This document shows positions 41,377 through 51,049 of a stretch of 64,000 nt of DNA, piece by piece (the stretch's first letter is position 1; every line of letters starts with the position of its first letter). The notes under the pieces were generated by a model. The model was given only the letters and a program-made list of their open reading frames with translations, ran no database searches and was not told the origin of the DNA. The DNA is from Flavobacterium johnsoniae (GTDB lineage: Bacteria; Bacteroidota; Bacteroidia; Flavobacteriales; Flavobacteriaceae), in contig NZ_CP103794.1 in assembly GCF_030388325.1 (NCBI RefSeq), positions 3,162,001 through 3,226,000 of the forward strand, given 5' to 3'. Made by a program: the position numbers and the translations under genes.

Positions 41377-42669
41377 ATGTCTAATCTCAAAAGTTTTCTT
41401 TTATTATTTCTGATTTCAGCTACTTTATTTTCGCAACAAATCACCGTAAAATATGTTGGAAATAGCGAAGGTATCATTAATCTAACTTCAGAATCAAGAG
41501 CAAATATTTATGATCGAGCGGTTCTAAGTACAAAGAATAGAGAATTAATAGTCGATAATGATTGTTCAATTTTTTGCAATGATATTTATAGAGGTACTTT
41601 TATTTACGCAGCACCAAACGAAACTTTAGAATTTGATATTGATGCAAAAGGGTTGATACATTATTATTGTGCTTCAAATCCGATTCGTAAATCTGAATCT
41701 GATTTTTTAAATGAATCTTTTGAAAAATATGGATTAATTAAGAATCTTCCAAATTATAATCAATTGAAGATTATTATGGCATCGCAAAAGATGAATGCTT
41801 ACTTTGATAAAGATTATATAAAAGAAAAGGAATTATTAGAAACGTATTTTAAAGAGAATAAGCTCTCAAAAGAATTCTACGATTATTTTTCTGCTACTTA
41901 TTGGAGTTTAACTTTATATAATGAATTAGAAGAAAAAAATATAAATCCAAACACATTTAAGGCGATTGAAGAAAGTTTTGATCAAGCTGATGCATTGCTC
42001 GAAGTAGATAAATACCGCGAACTTCTTCAAAATTATGTTCAGAAACGAATGAAGGTTTTGGGTTTGAAAAAAAGCTTTTCTGGCGAAATGGAGTTTATTT
42101 CTAAAATCTTCTATAATCAGAATATTGTAGATTATTTATTGTATTCGACTATTTATTATCCGATAAGTATTAGAGATCAGAAAGTTCCTTTTGATCCAAA
42201 AGCATTAGAAATATTTAGAAAATACTGCAAAAATCAGACTTTTGTAGCTAATGTTGAAAATGAATTGAAACCTGCTCAAACCCCTTTAGTTTTAAAAGAA
42301 ATAATTAAAAAACACGAAGGAAAATTGGTTTTGATTGACTTTTGGGCTTCATGGTGTATGCCGTGCCGAGAAGAATTTCCAGACGAAAAAAAATTAATGG
42401 ATAAATATAAAGACGTTGCTTTTGTATTTATTTCTATTGATAAAAGCGCAAACTCTTGGAAAAAAGCAATGGCTGTTTACAAAGATATTTTGAACAAAGA
42501 AAATAGTGTTTTAATCGCTAAATCTGAAAAAGACGAGTTATTAAAACAAATTAATGTAAGTACAATTCCGCGTTATGTTTTAATTGGAAAAGATGGAAAA
42601 ATTATTCATAAAGACGCGCCAAGGCCTTCTACGCCTGAAATTCAAACTTTGATTGAGAAATATTTGTAG
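41377..42669 (+). CDS. TlpA-like thioredoxin-fold thiol-disulfide oxidoreductase
   Basis: This 430-residue exported protein has a signal peptide (about 1-19, LFSQQ), a long N-terminal region of about 270 residues without a named fold, and a C-terminal thioredoxin domain (about 295-430). The active site is DFWASWCMPCREEFP (CMPC). The cis-Pro loop is VSTIPRYVLIGKDGKI. Such Bacteroidota proteins reduce or rearrange disulfides in the periplasm or are anchored to the membrane. Its substrate is unknown. It stands alone upstream of the B12 operon, which has its own promoter. Confidence 0.83.
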   Translation: MSNLKSFLLLFLISATLFSQQITVKYVGNSEGIINLTSESRANIYDRAVLSTKNRELIVDNDCSIFCNDIYRGTFIYAAPNETLEFDIDAKGLIHYYCASNPIRKSESDFLNESFEKYGLIKNLPNYNQLKIIMASQKMNAYFDKDYIKEKELLETYFKENKLSKEFYDYFSATYWSLTLYNELEEKNINPNTFKAIEESFDQADALLEVDKYRELLQNYVQKRMKVLGLKKSFSGEMEFISKIFYNQNIVDYLLYSTIYYPISIRDQKVPFDPKALEIFRKYCKNQTFVANVENELKPAQTPLVLKEIIKKHEGKLVLIDFWASWCMPCREEFPDEKKLMDKYKDVAFVFISIDKSANSWKKAMAVYKDILNKENSVLIAKSEKDELLKQINVSTIPRYVLIGKDGKIIHKDAPRPSTPEIQTLIEKYL

Positions 42670-42732
42670 CGCTTTGATCGTCGTTTATTCATCACACTAA
42701 ATCTTTTATTTTGTAAAAAAGTTCTTTCGAGC

Positions 42733-42763
42733 TTGCAGAGCCATAATAAGCGTTCTATATTTG
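42733..42763 (+). promoter_or_regulatory. Promoter of the B12 riboswitch operon
   Basis: TTG (42733-42735), 20 bases and TATATTTG (42756-42763) form a perfect consensus promoter. Transcription near 42770 would start directly at the 5' edge of the riboswitch. Confidence 0.75.
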
Positions 42764-42771
42764 CGGCTGAT

Positions 42772-42960
42772 TTTGGTCTGTTTTTTCATCAGAAAAAATA
42801 GTTAAAAGGGAATCAGGTGCAAATCCTGAACAGACCCGCTACTGTAAGTTCTACACAAAATCTTTAAACATTACTAATGCCATTGTCCCGCTTTGCAGGG
42901 TGAGAAGGCCGTTTAAAGATGGAACAAGTCAGGAGACCTGCCACGATCACATAGTTTAAA
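42772..42960 (+). ncRNA. Cobalamin riboswitch (AdoCbl/B12 element)
   Basis: Conserved cobalamin-aptamer blocks appear in order: AAAAGGGAATCAGGTGCAAA, CAGACCCGCTACTGTAAG, GCCATTGTCCCG, GGGTGAGAAGGCC and the B12 box AAGTCAGGAGACCTGCC (42926-42942). Downstream, CCACGA/TCGTGG (42941-42970) can form a hairpin that uses the last bases of the B12 box. TGACC/GGTCA (42994-43020) can form another. These are candidate expression-platform helices. Binding of the coenzyme should switch off the btuB operon. Confidence 0.93.
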
Positions 42961-43074
42961 ACTTTCGTGGTATGAAGTTGATGACAAAGATAATGACCAG
43001 CTGTTTTTACAGCGGGGTCAATTCTACGTTTATGTAATTACTACATCACTGAAAGTTTATTTAATTCAATCGTG

Positions 43075-45123
43075 ATGTGTAATTTAAAGAAAACTTTCTT
43101 TTCTGCTTTTTTAATAATTGTTCCATTTCTGCTTTATTCACAAGTAGTTACTGATAGTTCTCGGGTTTTAAAAGAAGTAATTTTAAAAGGAAAACCGTAT
43201 CAGGAAGTTATTCCTGTACAAAGTCTTTCGGGTGTTCTGCTCGAAAAATTGGCAAGCCATAATGTTGCCGATGCACTTCGTTATTTTGCCGGAACTCAAA
43301 TCAAAGATTATGGTGGTGTTGGCGGTTTAAAAACCGTTGATGTTCGTAATATGGGAACGCATCATGTTGGTGTTTTCTATGACGGAGTTCAACTCGGAAA
43401 TGCCCAAAACGGCGTTACAGATCTCGGAAAATATTCGCTTGACGATATGGAATCTTTGACGATGTATAATGGACAAAAAAGTGAAATTTTTCAATCGGCT
43501 AAAGATTTTGCTTCAGCTTCAGCAATCTATTTACGAACAAAACGTCCTGTTTTTGTGGGTTCAAAAAAGACAAATCTTCTCGTTCGTTACAAAACAATGT
43601 CTATCAATTATCATGATCCTTCTTTTAGATGGGAACAAAAATTGAGCGATAAAGTTAGTATGAGCGTCAGTTCAGAGTACATTAAATCGAACGGACAATA
43701 CAAGTTTAGATACAAAAGAAAAAATCAAGACGGAAGTGTGGCTTACGATACCACCGCAACGCGATGGAACAGCGATATTGAAGCTTTACGATTTGAATCT
43801 GGTGTTTACGGAAAAATAAATAAAGGTACTTGGGACGCCAAAGTTTACTATTATGATTCTGAAAGAGGCGCACCAGGTGCAATCGTAGAGAATAAATTTA
43901 GAGACGGATTCAGACAATTTGACAAGAATTTTTTCGGACAGGCTTTTTTAACGAAAGATGTTTCTGAGAAGTACAAATTTCAAATTAAAGGAAAATTCGC
44001 TTACGATTACACGCATTACATTGCCAGAGATACGACGAACGTGTTAGGAGAAACCGTAACCGAAGGTGCGCAATCTGATGATAGTTATTTTCAGCAAGAA
44101 GCCTATTTTTCTGCCGTAAATATGTACAGCATTTTACGCACTTGGGATGTTTCGCTGTCAACCGATTTTCAATACAATAAATTAAATGCAACGAGGAGAG
44201 GAATCGAAACGCAATTTTCTTTTCCGCAGCGTTATTCTGCTTTAGTTTCTCTTGCCACTTCTTATCGATATGAAGGTTTTAAAGTTTTAGGAAATGTGCT
44301 TGCAACCCGCGTTATCGAAGAAGTGAAATACAATGCCAAAGCGCCCAATAAAACCGAAATGACGCCTGCTTTATTTCTTGGTTATACGCCTTTCAAAAAA
44401 TACGATTTCAATTTAAGAGCTTTCGCAAAACGAATTTTCAGAATGCCAACTTTCAATGATTTGTATTATACAATGGTTGGTTCTAGTACTTTACGACCAG
44501 AATATATGAACCAGTATGATGTTGGTTTTACGTTTAATTTCCCCGTAAGGGAAAGCTTTTTTGACAAATTTTCGATTCAAGCAGATGGTTATTATACCAA
44601 TACAAAAGACAAAATTGTAGCCGCGCCGACAGCAAATTTATTCCGATGGATGATGACGAATATCGGACAAGTAAAAGGAAAAGGAATTGAAACGGTTGTA
44701 AATATGGCAACGCATTTTGATAAAGTATATCTAACAGCAAATCTAACCTATACGTATTCTAAAAGTCAGGATTTCACCAAAATTTCAGGTTTAGAAATGT
44801 CTTCTTATGGCGATCAGATTCCTTACACGCCTTGGCACAGCGGTTCTGGAATTTTAAATGCAGGTTATCAATCTTGGAACTTCAACTACAGTTTTATTTA
44901 TGTTGGAAAACGCTATAACGGAAACGTCAATAATATCAAAGTAAATGAAGTACAACCTTGGTACACGCACGATTTGGCAGTTCAGAAAGCATTCACTTTT
45001 AATACTTATAAATTGAATGCAACTGTTGAAGTCAATAATGCATTCAATCAGCAATATGAAGTGATTTACAATTATCCGATGCCCGGAAGAACATTCAAAT
45101 TTATAATTGGTTTTGAGTTATGA
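43075..45123 (+). CDS. btuB: BtuB-like TonB-dependent cobalamin receptor
   Basis: This 682-residue TonB-dependent outer-membrane receptor has a signal peptide (about 1-22), a TonB box-like region (VLKEVILKG) and a plug with LASHNVADALRYFAGTQIKDYG and TVDVRNMGTHHVGVFYDGVQLGN. A barrel follows, ending in FKFIIGFEL. The start is the ATG at 43075; a GTG directly before it would add one residue. The riboswitch directly upstream strongly supports cobalamin or a corrinoid as substrate. It lacks the extra N-terminal domain of SusC-type proteins. The next gene overlaps its stop (ATGA). Confidence 0.88.
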   Translation: MCNLKKTFFSAFLIIVPFLLYSQVVTDSSRVLKEVILKGKPYQEVIPVQSLSGVLLEKLASHNVADALRYFAGTQIKDYGGVGGLKTVDVRNMGTHHVGVFYDGVQLGNAQNGVTDLGKYSLDDMESLTMYNGQKSEIFQSAKDFASASAIYLRTKRPVFVGSKKTNLLVRYKTMSINYHDPSFRWEQKLSDKVSMSVSSEYIKSNGQYKFRYKRKNQDGSVAYDTTATRWNSDIEALRFESGVYGKINKGTWDAKVYYYDSERGAPGAIVENKFRDGFRQFDKNFFGQAFLTKDVSEKYKFQIKGKFAYDYTHYIARDTTNVLGETVTEGAQSDDSYFQQEAYFSAVNMYSILRTWDVSLSTDFQYNKLNATRRGIETQFSFPQRYSALVSLATSYRYEGFKVLGNVLATRVIEEVKYNAKAPNKTEMTPALFLGYTPFKKYDFNLRAFAKRIFRMPTFNDLYYTMVGSSTLRPEYMNQYDVGFTFNFPVRESFFDKFSIQADGYYTNTKDKIVAAPTANLFRWMMTNIGQVKGKGIETVVNMATHFDKVYLTANLTYTYSKSQDFTKISGLEMSSYGDQIPYTPWHSGSGILNAGYQSWNFNYSFIYVGKRYNGNVNNIKVNEVQPWYTHDLAVQKAFTFNTYKLNATVEVNNAFNQQYEVIYNYPMPGRTFKFIIGFEL

Positions 45124-46265
45124 AAAGGAACATTATAAAAATAGTATTTAGCTTATTTATTATCTCTTCTCTAGTTTCTTGCAGAGAAGATGAAACCGTT
45201 TTTCTTTCTTCAGATGTGAGTGTCGCCGCACCGAGAAGTGATGGAAATATTGAAGGTTTTTATCTTCTCAACGAAGGGAATATGGGAATGAACCGAGCGA
45301 GTATTGACGTTTTTAATTACAGAACAGGAAATTATACAACCGATGTTTATTCTGAAAGAAATCCAAATGTTGTAAAAGATTTGGGCGATGTTGGAAACGA
45401 TATTCAGATTTATGGAAATAAAGTCTATGCCGTAATTAATGTTTCGAACAAAGTAGAAGTTTTAGATAAATGGACAGCAAAACGAATCACGAAAATTGAT
45501 ATTCCGAATTGCCGTTATGTGACTTTTTATAAAGACAAAGCATATGTGAGTTCGTATTCTGGACCAGTTGCGATTAATCCGAATGCTGAAATTGGTTTTG
45601 TTGCCGAAATTGATACGACTTCTTTAGAAATAAAAAGAAAAGTGAATGTTGGTTATCAGCCTGAACAAATGGTCGTTCATAACGGAAAATTATATGTTGC
45701 GAATTCTGGCGGTTATCGTGTGCCAAATTATGATAGAACTGTTTCGGTAATTGATTTAGAAACATTCACAGAAATAAAAAAAATAGACGTCGGCATCAAT
45801 TTGTATAGTATGGAAATTGACAGTCGCGGTGATATTTATGTGAGTTCAAGAGGAGATTATTATAACACGCCATCGAATCTTTTTGTAATTGATACCAAAA
45901 CAGACGAGAAGAAAATGCAACTCGATATTCCTGCTTTAGGAATGTGTTTGGTTGATGATCTGCTTTATTATTACAGCGTTTCGTGGAGTTATCTAACGAA
46001 CAGCAATAAGATTACGTACGGAATTTTTGATACCAAAACCAAGAAAATAATCAGCGATAAAATTATTACCGACGGAACCGACAAAAAAATCATGATTCCG
46101 TACGGACTTCAGGTAAATCCAGAAACCAAAGAAATCTATATTACCGATGCTCAAAATTATGTCGTAACGGGATATATCTATTGTTTTACGCCCGATGGAA
46201 AATTAAAATGGAAAACTACAGCAGGAAATATTCCCGCGCATATTGCTTTTAAAACCAAAAAATAA
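45120..46265 (+). CDS. BtuG-like beta-propeller surface lipoprotein (DUF5074/YncE-type)
   Basis: This 381-residue lipoprotein (lipobox SLVSC, Cys21, then REDE) is built of repeated propeller blades (EGFYLLNEGNMGMNRASIDVF, GNDIQIYGNKVYAVINVSNKVEVL, EQMVVHNGKLYVANSGGYRV). It matches the YncE/DUF5074 group. In Bacteroides, BtuG is a surface propeller that binds B12 tightly and hands it to BtuB. Position directly after btuB with overlapping start and stop makes the same role likely here. The acidic residues after Cys21 fit surface export. Confidence 0.83.
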   Translation: MKRNIIKIVFSLFIISSLVSCREDETVFLSSDVSVAAPRSDGNIEGFYLLNEGNMGMNRASIDVFNYRTGNYTTDVYSERNPNVVKDLGDVGNDIQIYGNKVYAVINVSNKVEVLDKWTAKRITKIDIPNCRYVTFYKDKAYVSSYSGPVAINPNAEIGFVAEIDTTSLEIKRKVNVGYQPEQMVVHNGKLYVANSGGYRVPNYDRTVSVIDLETFTEIKKIDVGINLYSMEIDSRGDIYVSSRGDYYNTPSNLFVIDTKTDEKKMQLDIPALGMCLVDDLLYYYSVSWSYLTNSNKITYGIFDTKTKKIISDKIITDGTDKKIMIPYGLQVNPETKEIYITDAQNYVVTGYIYCFTPDGKLKWKTTAGNIPAHIAFKTKK

Positions 46266-46269
46266 AAAT

Positions 46270-47553
46270 ATGAATCAAAGATTTTTTAAATACTGTCGAT
46301 TATTAGCATTTGCTTTTTTGACGATAATCCTTGTGAATTGTTCAGGCGGGAATGACGGAAGTGAATCGGGTGGAGAAGAACCGCAAACTAGCGAGTATAA
46401 AACAAATCGCTTTTCGATTGTTATTTTGAATGCAAAAACAAATGCCAGTGCAAATGCGGTTTACAATTGGACAATTGAAAGTGTTTCTTCAGAAAATTAT
46501 TCTTTGGTTAATACAACTTCAAAAGAAGCTTTGTTTGCGGCGTCGGCAGAAGGAACTTACATATTCAATATCGCAATTACAGATAAAGGAACTACGAAGA
46601 ATCAGAAAGTTACAGTTGTAGTCACTACAGAAACTTCAGAGTTAAAAAGTTATATCTCACAAGTATTCGAATTTAAACCAGCGCCAGGACAATTTGTAAA
46701 TGATCTTCCCGTGGCAAATGACGGCGATTCGGCTGATCGAATTTTGACGAGAGCGAATTCGTATTTGGCAAAGAAAAACGGTGATCTTATTTCGCTTGGT
46801 GCATTTGGTGGTTATGTAGTTTTTGGTTTTGATCATAGCATTGTAAACTTAAAAGGCAGACGTGATTTTAGAGTTTTAGGAAATGCTTTTTGGGCAGATG
46901 CCAATCCGAATCCAAATTCGGGATTGAGAGGCGGAAGCAGCGAAGCAGGCGTAATTATGGTTTCGTACGATAAAAACAAAAACGGACTTCCAGATGATGA
47001 ATGGTACGAAATTGAAGGCGGAGGACATAAAATGGAAAAGACGATTCGCAATTATGAGATTACGTATCATAGACCAGATCCGAATAAAAAACCCGTTCCA
47101 GGTGGCGGAACCGGAACTGTACTTTTTACCGATTTAGAATATATCTATTGGAAAGACAATCAAGGAAAAGAAGGTTATCTGGCGCAAAATAATGCGTACA
47201 ATCATTCGCTTGAATATTGGCCAAAATGGCAAAAAGACCAAGCAACAATTACTTTTAAAGGAACAAGATTACCAGATAATGCTGTGGACGAAAGCGGAAA
47301 CGGAAGTTATTTTGTTCAATATGCCTTTTTATACGGTTATGCCGATAATGCTCCAAACAACGACGATGAATCTGCAATTGATATTGATTGGGCAATTGAC
47401 AGTAGTGGGAAAAAAGTACAGCTTCCTGCAATAGATTTTGTAAAAGTTTACAATGGCTTAAATCAGCAAGCGGGATGGCTTGGCGAAACTTCAACCGAAA
47501 TTATGGGCGCAACCGATCTGCATCTTTTAGGAGAAAATATTCCAACCAGATAA
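46270..47553 (+). CDS. PKD-like cell-surface lipoprotein, B12 operon, paralogue 1
   Basis: This 427-residue lipoprotein (start ATG 46270; lipobox IILVNC, Cys24, then SGGNDGSE) has an N-terminal PKD-like beta domain (about 40-120) and a larger C-terminal domain. Shared family motifs are EFKPAPGQFVNDLP, LGAFGGYVVFGFDHSIVN, the calcium-loop-like YDKNKNGLPDDEWYEI and IDIDWAIDSSGKKVQLPAIDF. It is clearly homologous to the next two proteins. Proteins of this type recur in B12 and other surface operons of Bacteroidota. Corrinoid capture is inferred from the riboswitch. Confidence 0.75.
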   Translation: MNQRFFKYCRLLAFAFLTIILVNCSGGNDGSESGGEEPQTSEYKTNRFSIVILNAKTNASANAVYNWTIESVSSENYSLVNTTSKEALFAASAEGTYIFNIAITDKGTTKNQKVTVVVTTETSELKSYISQVFEFKPAPGQFVNDLPVANDGDSADRILTRANSYLAKKNGDLISLGAFGGYVVFGFDHSIVNLKGRRDFRVLGNAFWADANPNPNSGLRGGSSEAGVIMVSYDKNKNGLPDDEWYEIEGGGHKMEKTIRNYEITYHRPDPNKKPVPGGGTGTVLFTDLEYIYWKDNQGKEGYLAQNNAYNHSLEYWPKWQKDQATITFKGTRLPDNAVDESGNGSYFVQYAFLYGYADNAPNNDDESAIDIDWAIDSSGKKVQLPAIDFVKVYNGLNQQAGWLGETSTEIMGATDLHLLGENIPTR

Positions 47554-47591
47554 AATTCACAAGTATCAAATCAATTTATTATAATCAGTTT

Positions 47592-48827
47592 ATGAAAAAA
47601 AAAGTTACCCAATTTTTATTGCTCGCATTTGCATTTGCCTTTATCGGATGCAGCAGTGATGACAAAGATGAAAATGCGAATGCAATTAACATTACGCTTC
47701 AGGAAAAGTATGAAACGCCAACATTTACGGTTTTAGATATTACAGCTTCAGATGCTGGTGCAACGGCAAAATACGAATGGATTATGACTAAAAATCCAGT
47801 AAATCAAGTAACAGATTCTGTTGTTGGAAATACGAAAGATTTACGATTTACAGCGATTTATGCGGGTTCTTATGAATTTACATTGAATGTTACAGCCGAC
47901 AATAAAAAAGGAACAAAAAGTACGATTATTAATGTAAAGAATGAAGTTACCAATTACAGTCCGTATATCACGCGCATTTTTGATTTTGATCCTGCACCAG
48001 GAATGTTTGCCAATGATATTTACAAAGACGGAAACACGAAAGAAGATGTAGTAAAAACGGCATTAGGAAGAATTAATGAAACTAATGTTGGCTATTTATT
48101 GGATTTAGGTGGTTTTGGAGGTTCTATTGTAGTAGGTTTCGATCATACTGTGGTAAATGTTCCAGGTATAAGTGATTTTAGAGTTTATGGAGGAGATGTT
48201 TCAAATCCAACGGGAACAAAGGCAAATCCACCCGCACCAGGATTAATTTTTGTGGCTTACGATAAAAACAAAAACGGAAAACCAGATGCAGATGAATGGT
48301 ATGAAATTATCGGAAGTCAGCATGCTAAATCTACAACTGTAAAGGATTTTAAAATTACTTATAAGAAAAAAGCAGTAGGAGAACCTTTAGTAACTTCAAG
48401 TGCTCTTTGGACAGATTACGAACATGTTTATTGCGAAAATAGTAAAGGAGAGAAATATTATCTGCCAAGACCAAGAGGTAAAAAAGAATTTTATCCTTTA
48501 TGGGCATCACAAACTTCGGTGAGTTATGAAGGATTAAAACTAGATGTAGATTTTAAAACAGCTCGAGCGGGACAGACAACACTTTGGTATTCAACGCCTC
48601 CAGAATGGGGTTATGTAAATGCTATAAATCCAGATATTGATATTGACTGGGCGGTAGATAAAAACGGAAATAAAGCTAATCTTCCAGGAATCGATTTTAT
48701 AAAGGTAGTCAATTGTGTGAGCGAGCCAATGGGACTTTGCCAGCAACAATCTTCAATGGCAACTGTATTTGCAGGCGCAGGAGATCTTCATATAGTAAAA
48801 AAATACAATTTAAAAACACGCAAATAA
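47592..48827 (+). CDS. PKD-like cell-surface lipoprotein, B12 operon, paralogue 2
   Basis: The signal peptide fixes the start at ATG 47592 (MKKKVTQFLLLAFAFAFIGC, Cys20, followed by SSDDKDE). The 411-residue product repeats the architecture of its neighbour: PKD-like domain, DFDPAPGMFANDIYK, LGGFGGSIVVGFDHTVVN, YDKNKNGKPDADEWYEI and IDIDWAVDKNGNKANLPGIDF. The acidic cluster straight after the Cys is the type of signal that sends flavobacterial lipoproteins to the surface. Function as for paralogue 1, by inference. Confidence 0.75.
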   Translation: MKKKVTQFLLLAFAFAFIGCSSDDKDENANAINITLQEKYETPTFTVLDITASDAGATAKYEWIMTKNPVNQVTDSVVGNTKDLRFTAIYAGSYEFTLNVTADNKKGTKSTIINVKNEVTNYSPYITRIFDFDPAPGMFANDIYKDGNTKEDVVKTALGRINETNVGYLLDLGGFGGSIVVGFDHTVVNVPGISDFRVYGGDVSNPTGTKANPPAPGLIFVAYDKNKNGKPDADEWYEIIGSQHAKSTTVKDFKITYKKKAVGEPLVTSSALWTDYEHVYCENSKGEKYYLPRPRGKKEFYPLWASQTSVSYEGLKLDVDFKTARAGQTTLWYSTPPEWGYVNAINPDIDIDWAVDKNGNKANLPGIDFIKVVNCVSEPMGLCQQQSSMATVFAGAGDLHIVKKYNLKTRK

Positions 48828-48835
48828 ATAAGACC

Positions 48836-50047
48836 ATGAAAAAGTTTTTAAAATATAGTTTAATCTTAACCACTCTTGCGTCTTTTTATTCTTGCAGTAA
48901 TGACGATTCAAAACCAGAAGAAATTGTAGAGGTTAAAGATCCTGTAATTGCAATAAAACTAGCTTCGGACTTTGCAGTACAAAAATATAATGTGGCAGAA
49001 ATAGCACCAGAAGTTACAATCGAAAATGGTGAAGGAAAAACAACAGCATATCAATGGTCAGTTAAAGTTACGGGCAAAGATGGAGTTGCAAAAGATTCGA
49101 TCATTGGCGACAGCAAAACATTATTATTTATAACACCAAAAGCTGCCGATTATGTTTTGGATTTTAAAGTTACCGTAGATAAAATTGTGAAACAAGCTTC
49201 TACAAAAGTTACAGTTTCAGAAACTGGAAAAACTTATACAGCAAAAGCGTTAAAACTTATCGAATTTATACCTGCTCCAAGCTTTCTTATGGATAGTTAT
49301 ACTACAAAAGAGGAAGCTTTACAACAAGCGCAAATTAGTATAAATGAAGGAGGTTCTATCAATTTAGGAACTTTTGGAGGATATATTGTCACAGCTTTTG
49401 ATCATACCGTCGTAAACACATTCGGTAAACGTGATTTTGTTGTTCAAATGGCAGCAAGTACTGCAACCGTTAAATATTCTCCAGTAAGTATAGCTGTTGC
49501 TTATGATGCTAATAAAAATGGTATTGCCGATGAAAATGAATGGTATGAAATTGCCGGAAGTGAACACTATAAATCGACCACGGTTAAAAATTATGAGATA
49601 ACATACAAAAAGCCTAACACGACCGCGAGTCCGGTAACAGGTACAGCTTCTTGGCAGTACGATACAGCATATCTTCCTTGGACAGATAACAAAAATGGTT
49701 CTGGAACAATCACAAGAACAAATAACCGCAGAAGAAATAATTATTATCCTTCGTGGGCAGGAGATTCTTATACTTTAAAAGGAACAAAATTATTTATACC
49801 AACAAAAGATGTTAGTGATGGCGCAGGAACGGCGTACAACGTTGGAACTTTTGATTGGGGTTACGGCGGTATAAAAGATTCTTCAATAGATATTTCTTGG
49901 GCTGTAGATAAAGACGGTAAAAAAGTGCATTTACCAGGAGTTGATTTTGTAAAAGTTTATGTGCCAACTTTTACAGCATTAGGAGCCAATGATTTACTAA
50001 CGAGCATTTTTCAGGAGGTTTCAGATTTGAATTTTCCAAAACAGTAA
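48836..50047 (+). CDS. PKD-like cell-surface lipoprotein, B12 operon, paralogue 3
   Basis: This 403-residue lipoprotein (ATG 48836; lipobox ASFYSC, Cys20, then SNDDSKPEE) is the third tandem homologue. It has LIEFIPAPSFLMDSYT, LGTFGGYIVTAFDHTVVN, YDANKNGIADENEWYEI and IDISWAVDKDGKKVHLPGVDF. It is more divergent than paralogues 1 and 2, especially in the first half. The gap from paralogue 2 is only eight bases, so the genes are co-transcribed. Confidence 0.75.
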   Translation: MKKFLKYSLILTTLASFYSCSNDDSKPEEIVEVKDPVIAIKLASDFAVQKYNVAEIAPEVTIENGEGKTTAYQWSVKVTGKDGVAKDSIIGDSKTLLFITPKAADYVLDFKVTVDKIVKQASTKVTVSETGKTYTAKALKLIEFIPAPSFLMDSYTTKEEALQQAQISINEGGSINLGTFGGYIVTAFDHTVVNTFGKRDFVVQMAASTATVKYSPVSIAVAYDANKNGIADENEWYEIAGSEHYKSTTVKNYEITYKKPNTTASPVTGTASWQYDTAYLPWTDNKNGSGTITRTNNRRRNNYYPSWAGDSYTLKGTKLFIPTKDVSDGAGTAYNVGTFDWGYGGIKDSSIDISWAVDKDGKKVHLPGVDFVKVYVPTFTALGANDLLTSIFQEVSDLNFPKQ

Positions 50048-50077
50048 AAAGATTATTAACCCTAAATTTTATAAATA

Positions 50078-51025
50078 ATGAAAAAAGTAGTTTATTTTTT
50101 GACCTTAGGTCTAATGCTTGGATTTTCATCCTGTAGTAATGATGATGATGTTTTAAATAATGAAAGCGCTAATTCAGCACTTAAAACAACATCTAAAACT
50201 GCAAAAACAGCTGTTACAGATCCTTCAATTGGAAGTACGACAACACTTAATTTAACGAGCGCATTATTGAGCAGCGGCATAACCACAACAGGAGGAAAGT
50301 ACTGGGAAAATACTTATGTTGCCAATACTAATTTAAATGTAGATATTTTTACTTTTTCGCATACAGGAACGTCGTCAGGTTATAATTATTGGGACGGATT
50401 TATTGTTTCTAATGTAAATGATATTACAGATTATGGTTCTGGTACAGGTCCAGGCGGATCAGACGGATGGGTGCCTCATCAATGGGGAAATATGGCAGGA
50501 AGCGGTTTCGGATCTTCTTCTACCACTTCAGCAGGAACACCAGGAACGCCTGGAGATCCATATATTGTGGCTTATTGGTCTAGTTACTTAGATCCTGTTT
50601 CTCCACAAGGAAGTACTTTTTCTGAGTCAGGATTTTCTAATTGGATTAAAATTGGAAATACTGGAGTGTACAAAGTTGAAGGTTTAAAAATCAACATGCA
50701 TCCTTGGCCTTATTACGGCTGTTTATATGGAGACGGATTTGCTCAGCCTTTTACTTCAGGAGATCATTTCGAATTATTGATTTATGGTGTTGATGAAAAC
50801 GGAACAATTACAAACCCTGTAACGCAGACTTTGGCAGATTACACAGGTTCGTCTTTGGTTATGCCAACGGGTTGGGTAAGTGTTGCAGCAAATAAACTTC
50901 AAGCTTTAGGAAACGTTCAATATCTTGTTTTTCAAATGGCTTCAACAGATTCAGATCCGATTTATGGGATGAATACGGCGGCTTATTTCTGTTTAGATAA
51001 ACTTTCGGTTAAACGAATGTATTAA
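50078..51025 (+). CDS. DUF4465-domain surface lipoprotein, last gene of the B12 operon
   Basis: This 315-residue lipoprotein (lipobox GFSSC, Cys19, then SNDDD) has a DUF4465-type beta-sandwich: GGKYWENTYVANTNLNVDIFTFSHTG, YNYWDGFIVSN, YIVAYWSSY, VEGLKINMHPWPYYGC and YFCLDKLSVKRMY. It is rich in Trp, Tyr and Gly, as in ligand-binding jelly rolls. The place at the end of a riboswitch-controlled operon suggests that it also takes part in corrinoid capture, perhaps like the BtuH-type accessory lipoproteins. A strong terminator follows. Confidence 0.72.
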   Translation: MKKVVYFLTLGLMLGFSSCSNDDDVLNNESANSALKTTSKTAKTAVTDPSIGSTTTLNLTSALLSSGITTTGGKYWENTYVANTNLNVDIFTFSHTGTSSGYNYWDGFIVSNVNDITDYGSGTGPGGSDGWVPHQWGNMAGSGFGSSSTTSAGTPGTPGDPYIVAYWSSYLDPVSPQGSTFSESGFSNWIKIGNTGVYKVEGLKINMHPWPYYGCLYGDGFAQPFTSGDHFELLIYGVDENGTITNPVTQTLADYTGSSLVMPTGWVSVAANKLQALGNVQYLVFQMASTDSDPIYGMNTAAYFCLDKLSVKRMY

Positions 51026-51049
51026 TTTAAAATTGCCATAACATATTTA

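Noticed and set aside
47475..47591. N-terminal extension of the second PKD-like protein
   Set aside because: The extension is antisense-like read-through of the previous gene in another frame. The ATG at 47592 gives a clean lipoprotein signal.
48713..48835. N-terminal extension of the third PKD-like protein
   Set aside because: It overlaps the end of paralogue 2 in another frame. The ATG at 48836 begins a typical lipoprotein signal.
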